Below are positions 32,503 to 41,133 of a stretch of 64,000 nt of DNA, piece by piece. The DNA lies in contig DAOUAM010000039.1 in assembly GCA_034433305.1 (NCBI GenBank), positions 81,899-145,898 on the forward strand. The letters are read 5' to 3'. Both the position numbers and the translations under genes were made by a program. Under the pieces are notes generated by a model. It did not search any database, was not told where the DNA came from, and worked only from the letters and a program-made list of their open reading frames with translations. The stretch is from DAOUAM01 sp034433305. GTDB lineage: Bacteria; Chloroflexota; Dehalococcoidia; Lucifugimonadales; DAOUAM01. Each line of letters begins with the position of its first letter. Position 1 is the stretch's first letter.

Positions 32503-33639
32503 ATGACCACCAGCAAACGCGACTACTACGAAGTCCTGGGAGTCTCGCGCGACGCCTCGGAGGAGGAGATACGCAAGGCCTTCCGCAAGCTGGCCCTGGA
32601 GTACCACCCCGACCGCAACAAGAGCGACGGCGCCGCGGAAAAGTTCAAGGAGATCAACGAGGCCTACCAGGTGCTTTCCGACCCCAGGAAGCGAGCGGAC
32701 TACGACCGCTACGGCCACATGGGCGTTGGCCAGAACGGCGGCGCCAGGGGCTTCGAGGGCTTCGAGAACTTCGGTGGCTTCGGCGACATCTTCGATGCCT
32801 TCTTCGGCGGGTTTGGCACCACCACGCGCACCCGCACCTCGGCCCGGCGCGGCGCCGACCTCCAGGTCACCATGACCGTGGAGTTCGAGGAGGCGGCCTT
32901 TGGCGCTGAGAAGGAGCTGGAGGTGCAGCGCACGGAGATGTGCGGTCACTGCCACGGCTCCAGGAGCGAGCCCGGCAACTCGCCCACCACCTGCGGCAAC
33001 TGCGGCGGCACCGGCCAGGTGCGCCGCTCCCACCAGAGCATCTTCGGCCAGTTCGTCCAGGTGGCTACCTGTGGCACCTGCCGAGGCGAGGGCCGCATCA
33101 TAACCCACCCCTGCACTCGCTGCCGGGGCAGCGGCCAGGAACGCAAGACGCGCAAGCTCCGCGTGTCCGTGCCGGCCGGCATCGAGACGGGCACGCAGCT
33201 CAGGCTCACGGGCGAGGGCGAGGCCGGCGCCAACGGCGGCCCTCCGGGCGACCTGTACATCTCCATCAGGGTCAAGGAGCACCCGGTCTTCCGGCGGGAC
33301 GGCTACGACATCCTGTACCAGTTGCCCATCAACATTGTCCAGGCCGCGCTGGGGGCCACCGTCAAGGTGCCGACCCTGGAGGGCGACGCCGAACTGGTGG
33401 TGCCGCCGGGCACTCAGTCAGGAGAGGTGTTCCGACTCAGGGGCAAGGGCATCCCTCACCTGCGCAGCAAGCAGCGGGGCGACCAGCTTGTCAGCATCTT
33501 TGTGGAGGTCCCCAGGAACCTCACGGAGGAGCAGCGCAAGCTTTTCCAGGAGCTGGCCAGGAGCTTTGGCTCGAGTCCCGCCCACGGCGACAAGGGCTGG
33601 TTTGGCAAGATAAAGGACGCCCTGGGCGGGTCCGAGTAG
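32503..33639 (+). CDS. dnaJ: Chaperone protein DnaJ
   Basis: A 378-residue type I J-protein that delivers clients to DnaK and stimulates its ATPase. The J domain has YYEVLGVSRDASEEEIRKAF and the HPD motif in EYHPDRNK; a Gly/Phe-rich linker follows. Four zinc-finger repeats are present: CGHCHGSRSEPG, CGNCGGTG, CGTCRGEG, CTRCRGSG; the first departs from CxxCxGxG by ending SRSEPG. The C-terminal substrate-binding domains follow (VPAGIETGTQLRL, YDILYQLPINIVQAALGA). It heads a unit with prmA (17-base gap) and probably rsmE. Confidence 0.96.
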   Translation: MTTSKRDYYEVLGVSRDASEEEIRKAFRKLALEYHPDRNKSDGAAEKFKEINEAYQVLSDPRKRADYDRYGHMGVGQNGGARGFEGFENFGGFGDIFDAFFGGFGTTTRTRTSARRGADLQVTMTVEFEEAAFGAEKELEVQRTEMCGHCHGSRSEPGNSPTTCGNCGGTGQVRRSHQSIFGQFVQVATCGTCRGEGRIITHPCTRCRGSGQERKTRKLRVSVPAGIETGTQLRLTGEGEAGANGGPPGDLYISIRVKEHPVFRRDGYDILYQLPINIVQAALGATVKVPTLEGDAELVVPPGTQSGEVFRLRGKGIPHLRSKQRGDQLVSIFVEVPRNLTEEQRKLFQELARSFGSSPAHGDKGWFGKIKDALGGSE

Positions 33640-33656
33640 GTGCTGGGGGCCTGCCG

Positions 33657-34559
33657 TTGAAGTGGCTTGAACTCAGCATCCAGGCGCCGCCGGAGTACGT
33701 GGAGCCGCTGTCCCACATCTTTCACAGGTACGGCCATGGTGGCGTGGTGGTGGAGGAAGGCGGCGGCTTCAACCCGGACGAGGGCGAGTCTCCCCCGGCC
33801 CTTGCCATGGTGACCCTCAAGACCTACCTCCCCATGGACGCATCCACCCAGTGGCGTCGCAGCGGCATTGACATGGGCGTGAGGCTGGTGGCCCACGTAG
33901 CGCCTGTGACCCCGCTGCAAGAGCGAGTGCTGGACGAGGAGGAGTGGCAAAGCTCCTGGAAGGAGCACTTCCACGTGCTCCACATCGGCAAGCGCATTGT
34001 CATTGCCCCCACGTGGAGGGAGTACCAGCCCCAGGATTCGGAGGTAGTAATCCGGCTTGACCCTGGCATGGCCTTTGGTACCGGCCACCACCCCACTACC
34101 CGCATGTGCCTGGAGTTCCTGGAGGAGCTTGTGCGGCCCGATATGTCGGTGCTGGACGTGGGCTGCGGCTCCGGTGTCCTGTCCCTGGCCGCGGCCAGGC
34201 TGGGCGCCCGCGGTGTCCTTGGCCTGGAGATAGATTTGGTGGCCGCCAGTGTAGCTACGGAGAACGTGCGGGGCAACGGCCTGTCCCACGTCATTCGCGT
34301 GGTCCAGGGTACCCTGCCTCATCCCGAAGCGGGCAGCGCCAGCTTTGACCTGGCGGCGGTCAACATATCGGCCAGGGTGGTGACAGGACTGGCCCAGGAG
34401 GTAGCCCGGGCTGTGAAGCCTGGTGGCTCCATAGTGGCGTCGGGCTTTCTCGTCGCCGCCGAGGCCGACGTGACGCGCCGCCTTGCCGAGGCTGGCGCCA
34501 CGGTGCAGCGCACCCTCAGCGACGGCGACTGGCTCGCCCTGGTGGCCAGGGTGGAGTGA
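33657..34559 (+). CDS. prmA: Ribosomal protein L11 methyltransferase PrmA
   Basis: A 300-residue SAM-dependent enzyme that trimethylates ribosomal protein L11. The N-terminal domain begins KWLELSIQAPPEYVEPLSHIF. The catalytic part has WKEHFHVLHIGKRIVIAPTW, the signature VVIRLDPGMAFGTGHHPTTRMCLE, motif I VLDVGCGSGVLSLAAARLGA and the substrate loop AAVNISARVV. The start is taken as TTG at 33657, with GGGGG about nine bases upstream, because it gives the standard N-terminus; an in-frame CTG six bases earlier is less likely. The dnaJ-prmA-rsmE order is common in Gram-positive bacteria and Chloroflexota. Confidence 0.92.
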   Translation: MKWLELSIQAPPEYVEPLSHIFHRYGHGGVVVEEGGGFNPDEGESPPALAMVTLKTYLPMDASTQWRRSGIDMGVRLVAHVAPVTPLQERVLDEEEWQSSWKEHFHVLHIGKRIVIAPTWREYQPQDSEVVIRLDPGMAFGTGHHPTTRMCLEFLEELVRPDMSVLDVGCGSGVLSLAAARLGARGVLGLEIDLVAASVATENVRGNGLSHVIRVVQGTLPHPEAGSASFDLAAVNISARVVTGLAQEVARAVKPGGSIVASGFLVAAEADVTRRLAEAGATVQRTLSDGDWLALVARVE

Positions 34560-34594
34560 GGCCCGCTGGCATGCCACTCCCCGTCCGCTTATAA

Positions 34595-34648
34595 GCCCCA
34601 TGGGGCGGGAATTCCTCGCCCCCTCTGGGAGAGAGACAGAGAGGGGCC
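34595..34648 (-). repeat. Degenerate, inverted copy F of the palindromic repeat
   Basis: Read on the minus strand it begins GGCCCCTCTCTG, continues TCTCTCTCCCAGAGGGGGCG and ends CCGCCCCATGGGG. This matches the first two thirds of copies A-E; the 3' arm is missing. It occupies most of the 125-base gap between prmA and rsmE. Confidence 0.6.
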
Positions 34649-34684
34649 TTTCAGGAGAGCAGGACTTCGTCGCAAGTACACCAG

Positions 34685-35428
34685 ATGCACCGCTTCTTCG
34701 TTCCCCCTGACTGCATACAGGGCGATGCCGTAGCCCTGCCTGGCGACGTCGCCCGCCAGCTTGCCCGTGTGCTGCGGGCCAGGCCGGGCGACCAGGTCAT
34801 AGTGCTGGACTCCTCGGGCTGGGAGTACCAGGTGACGCTGACACGAGTTGATGCCGGCCTCGCCACGGGCACCGTCACGGGCAGACAGGCCAGCCAGGGC
34901 GAGCCGCAGGTCCGCGTCACCCTGTACCTGGGCGTCCTGAAGGGCGATAAGCTGGAGCTGGTGCTGCAGAAGTGTACCGAGTTGGGCGTCGCCGCCTTCG
35001 TGCCGGTGTTCTGCGCCCGCTCCGTGCCGCGCGACCGGCAGGGCCAGTGGGCGGAAGGCCGCTACCCGCGCTGGCGCAAAATCATCGCCGAGGCGGCGGA
35101 GCAGTCCCGGCGCGGCCTGCTGCCATCCCTGGAGGCGCCCCTGGAGTTCCAGCAAGCCTGTGACACTTGCCAGGGCCTGGGGCTGGTCCCGTGGGAGGAG
35201 GAGCGCACAACGGGCCTCAGGGCCGCTCTGGTGGGCTGGAGGAAGGGCGGCGGCCCCATCGGCATCTTCATAGGCCCGGAAGGCGGCTTCACGCGGGAAG
35301 AGGTGGACTATGCGCGGGCCAGGGGCATCGTGCCGGTAAGCCTGGGCAGACGCATCCTCCGCGCCGAGACGGCGAGCATCGCCGCCGTGGCGGCCATCAT
35401 GTACGATCTGGGCGAAATGGAAGGATGA
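34685..35428 (+). CDS. rsmE: 16S rRNA m3U1498 methyltransferase RsmE
   Basis: A 247-residue SPOUT methyltransferase. It begins MHRFFVPP, has the PUA-like N-terminal domain, then KGDKLELVLQKCTELGV, AEAAEQSRRGLLPSL, and the C-terminal trefoil-knot SAM site IGIFIGPEGGFTREEVDYA and SLGRRILRAETASIAA. All are diagnostic. It is the last gene of the dnaJ group and ends 28 bases from the convergent gpsA stop. Confidence 0.95.
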   Translation: MHRFFVPPDCIQGDAVALPGDVARQLARVLRARPGDQVIVLDSSGWEYQVTLTRVDAGLATGTVTGRQASQGEPQVRVTLYLGVLKGDKLELVLQKCTELGVAAFVPVFCARSVPRDRQGQWAEGRYPRWRKIIAEAAEQSRRGLLPSLEAPLEFQQACDTCQGLGLVPWEEERTTGLRAALVGWRKGGGPIGIFIGPEGGFTREEVDYARARGIVPVSLGRRILRAETASIAAVAAIMYDLGEMEG

Positions 35429-35456
35429 CGGCGGCGCGGTGGCCCCTGTCGCCCGG

Positions 35457-36482
35457 CTACCGAGGCGGCGTGTCCATGCCGGCCCACTCTGGCCGGGGGG
35501 CGCGGCCCAGCAGTGCGGAAATGGCCTGCTCCAGCGCAACGCCATCGAACAGGACGCTGTAGGTGGCCTGGGTGATGGGCATCTCCACCCCCAGCCGCTG
35601 GGCCAGCTTGACGGCAGCCGCCGTCGTGTCCACGCCCTCGGCCACGTTGAGCATGGAGGCGCGGACCTCCCGCAGTGTCTTGCCTTTTGCCAGTTGCTCG
35701 CCCACGTACCTGTTGCGGCTGAGGCGGCTGCAGCAGGTAGCCACCAGGTCGCCCATGCCGGCCAGGCCGGCGAAGGTCAGGGGGCTGGCCCCGGCGGCCA
35801 CGCCCAGGCGCGTGATCTCCGCCAGGCCGCGGGTGATGAAGGCCGCCTTGGCGTTGTCGCCGTACTCCAGGCCGTCGCAGATGCCCGCGCCCAGGGCGAT
35901 GATGTTCTTCAGCGCGCCGCCCAGCTCCACGCCGATGATGTCCTCGTTGGTATAGACGCGGAACCTGGGGGAGTTGATGATGGCCTGGGCCTCCCGCGCG
36001 GCCTCCTCGTTGCGGGAGGCAATGACTGTGGAGGAGGGCTTGCCCTCGATGATTTCCCTGGCCAGGTTGGGGCCAGACAGAGCGCAGATGCCGCCGTGGA
36101 GCGCCGGCGGTAGCTCCTCCTCCAGCACCTGGCTCATGCGCTTGCCCGTGTCCAGCTCCAGGCCCTTGGCCGCGCTGACTACCACGGCACCCGGCGCGAT
36201 GGCGTCCCGCACCTGGCGGGCGTTGGCCCGCAGGGACCTGGAGGGGACGGCGATGATGACAAGCTGGGCGTCATGCAGGGCCTCGCCGAGGCTAGAGGTC
36301 ACGCGGAGGTTGGGGGGAAAGGACACGCCCGGCAGGAACCGCCGGTTCTCGCCCGCTGAGCGCAGGGCCTCGGCCTCTGGCCCGGTCCTGGCCCACAGCC
36401 GTACATCCAGGCCCTGGCGGGCCAGGACTATGGCCAGGGTAGTACCCCAGCTTGTGGTGCCGACTACACCGACTTGGACCAT
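35457..36482 (-). CDS. gpsA: Glycerol-3-phosphate dehydrogenase [NAD(P)+] GpsA
   Basis: A 341-residue enzyme that reduces dihydroxyacetone phosphate to sn-glycerol-3-phosphate for phospholipid synthesis. The dinucleotide motif is VGVVGTTSWGTTLA (GxGSWGTA in most homologues, here GTTSWGTT). Then come IIAVPSRSLR, SAAKGLELDTGKRMSQV, ALSGPNLAREI, the catalytic-Lys region GVELGGALKNIIALGAGICDGL, and FAGLAGMGDLVATC. Its start lies inside the end of plsY (19-base overlap), so the two steps of glycerolipid entry are translationally linked. Confidence 0.95.
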   Translation of the reverse strand: MVQVGVVGTTSWGTTLAIVLARQGLDVRLWARTGPEAEALRSAGENRRFLPGVSFPPNLRVTSSLGEALHDAQLVIIAVPSRSLRANARQVRDAIAPGAVVVSAAKGLELDTGKRMSQVLEEELPPALHGGICALSGPNLAREIIEGKPSSTVIASRNEEAAREAQAIINSPRFRVYTNEDIIGVELGGALKNIIALGAGICDGLEYGDNAKAAFITRGLAEITRLGVAAGASPLTFAGLAGMGDLVATCCSRLSRNRYVGEQLAKGKTLREVRASMLNVAEGVDTTAAAVKLAQRLGVEMPITQATYSVLFDGVALEQAISALLGRAPRPEWAGMDTPPR

Positions 36483-37129
36483 CGCAGGCCCTTGCGACGG
36501 GCGGCCTCCGGGCCGGCGCTCGCCACCGTCGCACGCTGGCCGATCTTCCGCTCCTCGCCCCTGAGCAGCCGCTGGATGTTGTCCTTGTGCCTGGCTACCA
36601 CCAGCGCGCCGCCAATGGCCCCGTACCAGATGTACTCCATTGGCACGGCGCCGGTGACGGCCAGGACGATAAGTGCGATGGCGCCTGAGCTTGCGCCCAG
36701 TATGGAACCAAGGGACATGTAGCGAGTGATGGCGACCACGGGCAGCCCGACCAGGGTTGCCACCAGGCCGGCCACCGGCGAGAGCATCAGCAGGCCGCCC
36801 CAGCCTGTGGCCGTGCCCCTGCCTCCGCGGAAGCCGATGAATACAGGCCAGTTGTGCCCGACCAGCGCCGCCAGGCCGGCCGCGGCTTCCACGCCCGGCG
36901 CGTCGGCAATTACCCTGGCGATAGCCACCGCCACGATGCCCTTGCCCATGTCCAGCGCCAGCACCAGCAGCGCCGCCGGCACTCCCACGGTGCGCATCAC
37001 GTTGGTCATACCTGTCTTGCCGCTGCCGTACTTTCGCACATCTACCCCTTTGAACACCCATCCGGCGATAAGGCCGAACGGCAGGCAGCCCAACAGGTAC
37101 CCAACGGGAATGAGGACCAGATAGTCCAT
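36464..37129 (-). CDS. plsY: Glycerol-3-phosphate acyltransferase PlsY
   Basis: A 221-residue membrane acyltransferase that uses acyl-phosphate to make lysophosphatidic acid. Five to six helices are seen. The three PlsY motifs are present in order: VRKYGSGKTGMTNVMRTVG, GHNWPVFIGFRGGRGTATG (the usual GGKGVAT is GGRGTAT) and the late RHKDNIQRLLRGEERK. The C-terminal tail is about 20 residues longer than usual. It starts two bases after der ends. Confidence 0.94.
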   Translation of the reverse strand: MDYLVLIPVGYLLGCLPFGLIAGWVFKGVDVRKYGSGKTGMTNVMRTVGVPAALLVLALDMGKGIVAVAIARVIADAPGVEAAAGLAALVGHNWPVFIGFRGGRGTATGWGGLLMLSPVAGLVATLVGLPVVAITRYMSLGSILGASSGAIALIVLAVTGAVPMEYIWYGAIGGALVVARHKDNIQRLLRGEERKIGQRATVASAGPEAARRKGLRWSKSV

Positions 37130-37131
37130 GC

Positions 37132-38448
37132 TTACTCCCTCCTGGCCTTGAAACGGAACTTGAGAGGGCTTCCCTTGAACCCGTAAGCCTGTCTGAGCCT
37201 GTTCTCCAGGTAACGCTGGTAGGAGAAGTGTACCATGTCCGAGTGGTTGACGTAGAAGGTGAAGGTGGGTGGAGCGGCCTCGTCCTGGGAGACGCTGTAT
37301 ATCCTCAGGTGGCGCCTGCCCGAGGATACAGGCGGGTGCTCCGCCACGGCGTCCATCACCACGCGCCGCAGGTCGTAGCGTGGCACGGTCCGGCCCCACT
37401 CGCGGCGGACCTCCAGGGCCGTGTCCAGCAGTTTCTCGATGCCCGTGCCTCGCAGGGCCGAGGTGAAGCAGATGGGCGCGTAGTCCACGAACTTGAAGCG
37501 GTCCCTCAGCCACCGGACCGCTATCTCCTCCGTCAGCCCCAGGCTGGGCGCCAGGTCCCACTTGTTGACCACCAGTATGATGCCCTTGTACGCCTCCAGC
37601 ACGTAGCCGGCGATGTGGGTGTCCTGGTTGGTGCCCAGCTCCGAGGCGTCCAGCACCAGGGCGGCCACGTCGGCGCGGTCTATAGCGCGCAGCGCCCTCA
37701 GGACGCTGTAGCGCTCGATGCCTGGCTCTATGCTCCCGCGCCGCCGTATGCCGGCGGTGTCAATGAGCAGGAAGCTCCTGTCCTTGTAGGTGACCAGGGT
37801 GTCCACCATGTCCCTGGTGGTCCCCGGTATGTCGCTGACGATGGCCCTCTCCTGGCCAGCAATGGCGTTGAGGAGCATGGACTTGCCGACGTTGGTGCGC
37901 CCCACGATGGCCAGCCTGCATTCCACCGGCACCTCTGGCGCTTCCGGGCGCTGTGGGAACAGGGCGACTACTCGGGCCATCAGCTCGTCAATGCCCTGGT
38001 CGTGGTAGGCGCTGATGGGCACCGGGTCGCCAAGGCCAAGCTCATAGAACTCCAGCGCCGCCTGCTCGCGTCGTGGGCTATCGGCCTTGTTGGCGGCCAG
38101 CACCACGGGCTTGTTGGCCTTGCGCAGTATGTCGGCCACGTCCCTGTCCGAGGCGGTGATGCCTTCGCTGGCGTCGGCCACCATGACTATGACATCGGCC
38201 TCCTGGATGGCCAGGTAAATCTGGCGCTTCACCTTCTCCCACAGCTCGGTCCTGGGGAAAAGGTCAAGCCCGCCTGTGTCCACCAGCATGAAGGCGTGGC
38301 CCTGCCACTCCGCCTCGGTGGTGACGCGGTCGCGGGTGGTGCCGGCCACTTCCGAGACAATGGCCAGTGGCCGCCCCGCCAGGCGGTTGAATAGGGTGGA
38401 CTTGCCCACGTTGGGCCGTCCCACAATGGCGACGAGGGGTCTGGTCAA
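37132..38448 (-). CDS. der: Ribosome-assembly GTPase Der (EngA)
   Basis: A 438-residue protein with two consecutive Era-like GTPase domains and a C-terminal KH-like domain, needed for 50S subunit maturation. G domain 1: GRPNVGKSTLFN, DTGGLD, NKAD. G domain 2: GRTNVGKSMLLN, DTAGIRR, NKWD. The KH-like domain has YVNHSDMVHFSYQRYLENRLR and ends GSPLKFRFKARRE. It follows argF by 17 bases in a four-gene minus-strand operon. Confidence 0.97.
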   Translation of the reverse strand: MTRPLVAIVGRPNVGKSTLFNRLAGRPLAIVSEVAGTTRDRVTTEAEWQGHAFMLVDTGGLDLFPRTELWEKVKRQIYLAIQEADVIVMVADASEGITASDRDVADILRKANKPVVLAANKADSPRREQAALEFYELGLGDPVPISAYHDQGIDELMARVVALFPQRPEAPEVPVECRLAIVGRTNVGKSMLLNAIAGQERAIVSDIPGTTRDMVDTLVTYKDRSFLLIDTAGIRRRGSIEPGIERYSVLRALRAIDRADVAALVLDASELGTNQDTHIAGYVLEAYKGIILVVNKWDLAPSLGLTEEIAVRWLRDRFKFVDYAPICFTSALRGTGIEKLLDTALEVRREWGRTVPRYDLRRVVMDAVAEHPPVSSGRRHLRIYSVSQDEAAPPTFTFYVNHSDMVHFSYQRYLENRLRQAYGFKGSPLKFRFKARRE

Positions 38449-38465
38449 TGGCTCCTCCGGCTACC

Positions 38466-39380
38466 TTACCGGCTGAACAGCTCCGCCAGCACCGCCTTCT
38501 GGGCGTGCAGGCGGTTCTCGGCCTGGTCGAATACCACCGAGCGGGGATGGTCCAGCATGCCCCGGGCGATCTCCTCGCCCTCGTGGGCGGGCATGTCGTG
38601 CATGAAGATGGCGTCGGGCCGGGCCAGCTTCATCAGGTCGTCGTTGACCTGGAAGCCCTGGAAGTCCTTGAGGCGCTGGGCCGTTTCTTTCTCCTGGCCC
38701 ATGCTCACCCAGACGTCGGTATAGACCACGTCGGCGTCGCTGGCGGCCTGCTGCGGCTGCTCCACCCATTCCACGCTGCTCTCGTGGGCCAACGACCGGT
38801 GCCTGGCCTCCTGCCAGATGCCCTCGGGGACCTGGTAGCCCCTGGGAGTGGCGATGACGAAGTTAGCGCCGACAGAGGCGCAGGCCATGGCCAGGCTGGC
38901 CGCCACGTTGTTGCCATCGCCGATGAAGGCGACCCTCAGGCCCTCCAGCTTGCCCTTATGCTCGTACACGGTCAGCAGGTCTCCCAGGGCCTGGCACGGG
39001 TGCTCCAGGTCGGACAGGGCGTTGACCACCGGGATGGAGGTGTACTGGGCCAGCACCTCCAGGCTCTGATGGGAGAACACGCGGGCGATGATGCCGTCCA
39101 CCCACCTGTCCAGCACGCGGGCCACGTCGGCCACAGGCTCCCGCACGCCCAGGCCCACGTCGTCCTTGCTCAGGTAGATGCACTGGCCGCCCATCTGCCG
39201 TATACCCACCTCGAAGCTGACGCGCGTCCGCAGGGAAGGCTTCTCGAAGAGCAGGGCAAGTATCCTGCCCTCCAGCGGCCGGGGCGTCTTGCCCTTTTTG
39301 AGCTGCTGGGCCTTCATGACCATGGCCCTGACCTCATCGGGCGCCAGGTCGGTGATAGAGAGGAAGTCTTTACCTTTCAT
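38466..39380 (-). CDS. argF: Ornithine carbamoyltransferase ArgF
   Basis: A 304-residue enzyme that makes citrulline from ornithine and carbamoyl phosphate. Carbamoyl-phosphate site: EKPSLRTRVSFEVG. HPCQALGDLLT is intact and VAFIGDGNNVAASL follows. In the ornithine-binding loop the usual HCLPAHRGEEV is HDMPAHEGEEI, so the Cys and a conserved Arg are replaced. ArgF remains the best call since the rest matches and der/argF adjacency is common, but related carbamoyltransferases for another amine are possible. First gene of argF-der-plsY-gpsA. Confidence 0.88.
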   Translation of the reverse strand: MKGKDFLSITDLAPDEVRAMVMKAQQLKKGKTPRPLEGRILALLFEKPSLRTRVSFEVGIRQMGGQCIYLSKDDVGLGVREPVADVARVLDRWVDGIIARVFSHQSLEVLAQYTSIPVVNALSDLEHPCQALGDLLTVYEHKGKLEGLRVAFIGDGNNVAASLAMACASVGANFVIATPRGYQVPEGIWQEARHRSLAHESSVEWVEQPQQAASDADVVYTDVWVSMGQEKETAQRLKDFQGFQVNDDLMKLARPDAIFMHDMPAHEGEEIARGMLDHPRSVVFDQAENRLHAQKAVLAELFSR

Positions 39381-39406
39381 CCAAATTCACCCCCTTTCTG
39401 GGCGAT

Positions 39407-39415
39407 AATATAGCA
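39407..39415 (-). promoter_or_regulatory. Extended -10 promoter of the argF operon
   Basis: On the minus strand TGC-TATATT (39415-39407), an extended -10 element, about 30 bases upstream of the argF start. No good -35 is visible, as expected for this promoter type. Confidence 0.4.
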
Positions 39416-39571
39416 CATCGAAGGTGGCAGGCAAGCCAGGCCAGCCTGGCCCGCCCGGGTGACCAGGGTCATACTGCCCGGCGTTGGCCTGGAGCCGGCG
39501 GCTGGGATGGCATATACTGGGGTGAGGCCCACGGGAGGACCTGGCTATGCCAGGAAAGGCAGAGGACCCCT

Positions 39572-39913
39572 ATGAATCCAGACCTCAGGATCAGGCAAGT
39601 CGAGCTGGGCGATGACAGCATCACTATCCAGTGGAGCGATGGCCACAGGGGCCAGTACAGGGCCAGAGACCTGCGCCTCAACTGCTCCTGCGCCCAGTGT
39701 GTCGAAGAGTGGACGCGACGAAAGCTGCTGGACCCGGCCACAGTCCCGGCCAACATCCGGGCCGAGGACTACCTCCTGGTAGGCCGCTACGCCATTCAGT
39801 TCCTCTGGAGCGATGCCCACTTCACGGGCATATACCCCTTCGACGTGCTGCGGGCGCTGTGCCAGTGTCAGGAGTGCAGCGCTGCCCGGGCCACGCGCCG
39901 GCCCGAGGGGTGA
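39572..39913 (+). CDS. DUF971 (GBBH-like N-terminal domain) protein
   Basis: A 113-residue protein made only of the DUF971 domain found at the N-terminus of gamma-butyrobetaine hydroxylase and in some Mrp-type Fe-S proteins. Family marks: DSITIQWSDGHRGQYRARDLRLNCSCAQCVEEW, YLLVGRYAIQFLWSDAHFTGIYPFDVLR, and the Cys cluster CQCQECSA. The CSCAQC and CQCQEC pairs could bind zinc or an Fe-S cluster. It lies 85 bases upstream of the sulfite-oxidase-like gene in the same direction. Confidence 0.88.
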   Translation: MNPDLRIRQVELGDDSITIQWSDGHRGQYRARDLRLNCSCAQCVEEWTRRKLLDPATVPANIRAEDYLLVGRYAIQFLWSDAHFTGIYPFDVLRALCQCQECSAARATRRPEG

Positions 39914-39998
39914 GTTCGCACCCTTCTTGCGGCCCTTCTGCGGGTGTACAATGAAAGCCTCTAGCTCGCCGCGCATGGCGTGACCAGGCAGGTGCAGC

Positions 39999-41111
39999 AT
40001 GGCCCAGCAGGCAGACGCCGCCCGTTTCCCCGTCGTCGGCGAAGGCACCGGCCTCGCCCCCTCGGATACCTTCTACCAGGAAGAGTTGCAGCTTGCCCTG
40101 CGCAACCGTGGCATGCCGCTGGAAGGGCTGCGCTACCCCGTCACGCCCACGGGCATGCACTACTTGCTTGTCCATTTTGACATACCCGAACTGGACGCGA
40201 CGAAGTGGCGACTCAGGATAGGGGGGCTGGTCTCAAGGCCCCTCAGCCTGGGCCTGGAGGACATCAAGGCGAGGCCGTCGGTGACCATCCCCGTGACCAT
40301 GGAGTGCGCAGGCAATGGCCGTGCCCTGCTGAGTCCGCGCCCCGTAAGCCAGCCGTGGCTGGTGGAGGCCATTGGCACCGCCGAGTGGACGGGCACGCCG
40401 CTGAAGGGTATCCTGGAAGAGGCGGGATTGAAAGACCACGCGGTGGAAGTCCTGTTCACAGGACTCGACAGGGGCGTACAGGGCAATGAGTTGCAGTACT
40501 ACCAGCGCAGCCTGACCGTCGCCGACGCCACCCGCCAGGAGGTACTGCTGGCCTACGCCATGAACGGCCAGCCGCTCCAGCCCCAGCATGGCTACCCACT
40601 GCGGCTGCTGGTGCCCGGATGGTACGGCATGACCAGCGTCAAGTGGCTGGACAGTATAGAGGCCATCGCCGAGCCATTCCAGGGCTACCAGATGGCCACG
40701 GCTTACCGCTACACCCGGTCGGAGAATGACCCTGGAAAGCCGGTGGACCTCATCAGAGTGCGGGCGCTGATGGCCCCTCCAGGAGTCCCGGACTTCCTGA
40801 CGCGCGTCCGCCTGGTGGAGCCGGGCACGGTGACGCTGCGTGGCCGCGCCTGGGCAGGCAGGCTACAGGTCACGAAAGTAGAGGTCAGCGCCGATGGCGG
40901 CATGTCCTGGACGGACGCGGAGCTGGAGCAGCCTGTGTCGCCCTTCGCCTGGCGCGGCTGGCACCTTGACTGGGACGCCAGGCCTGGCAGGTACACCCTC
41001 TGTGTGCGCGCCACCGACAGCCAGGGCAACGTGCAGCCGGTGGCCCAGCCGTGGAACCTCCAGGGCATGGGCAATAACATGGTGCAGCGGGTCCACGTCA
41101 TAGTGGGCTGA
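39999..41111 (+). CDS. Sulfite-oxidase-like molybdopterin-dependent oxidoreductase
   Basis: A 370-residue Mo-enzyme of the sulfite oxidase family. The Mo-coordinating cysteine is in PVTMECAGNGRALLSP, followed by EWTGTPLKGILEEAG, YAMNGQPLQPQHGYPLRLLVPGWYGMTSVKWL. A C-terminal Mo-co dimerisation domain is present (TLRGRAWAGRLQVTKVEVSADGG, WHLDWDARPGRYTLCVRATDSQG, ending QGMGNNMVQRVHV). There is no Sec or Tat signal, unlike most bacterial sulfite dehydrogenases, so it should be cytoplasmic. The electron acceptor is unknown. Confidence 0.9.
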   Translation: MAQQADAARFPVVGEGTGLAPSDTFYQEELQLALRNRGMPLEGLRYPVTPTGMHYLLVHFDIPELDATKWRLRIGGLVSRPLSLGLEDIKARPSVTIPVTMECAGNGRALLSPRPVSQPWLVEAIGTAEWTGTPLKGILEEAGLKDHAVEVLFTGLDRGVQGNELQYYQRSLTVADATRQEVLLAYAMNGQPLQPQHGYPLRLLVPGWYGMTSVKWLDSIEAIAEPFQGYQMATAYRYTRSENDPGKPVDLIRVRALMAPPGVPDFLTRVRLVEPGTVTLRGRAWAGRLQVTKVEVSADGGMSWTDAELEQPVSPFAWRGWHLDWDARPGRYTLCVRATDSQGNVQPVAQPWNLQGMGNNMVQRVHVIVG

Positions 41112-41133
41112 GGTCTGGCCTGCGCCCCAGAGC

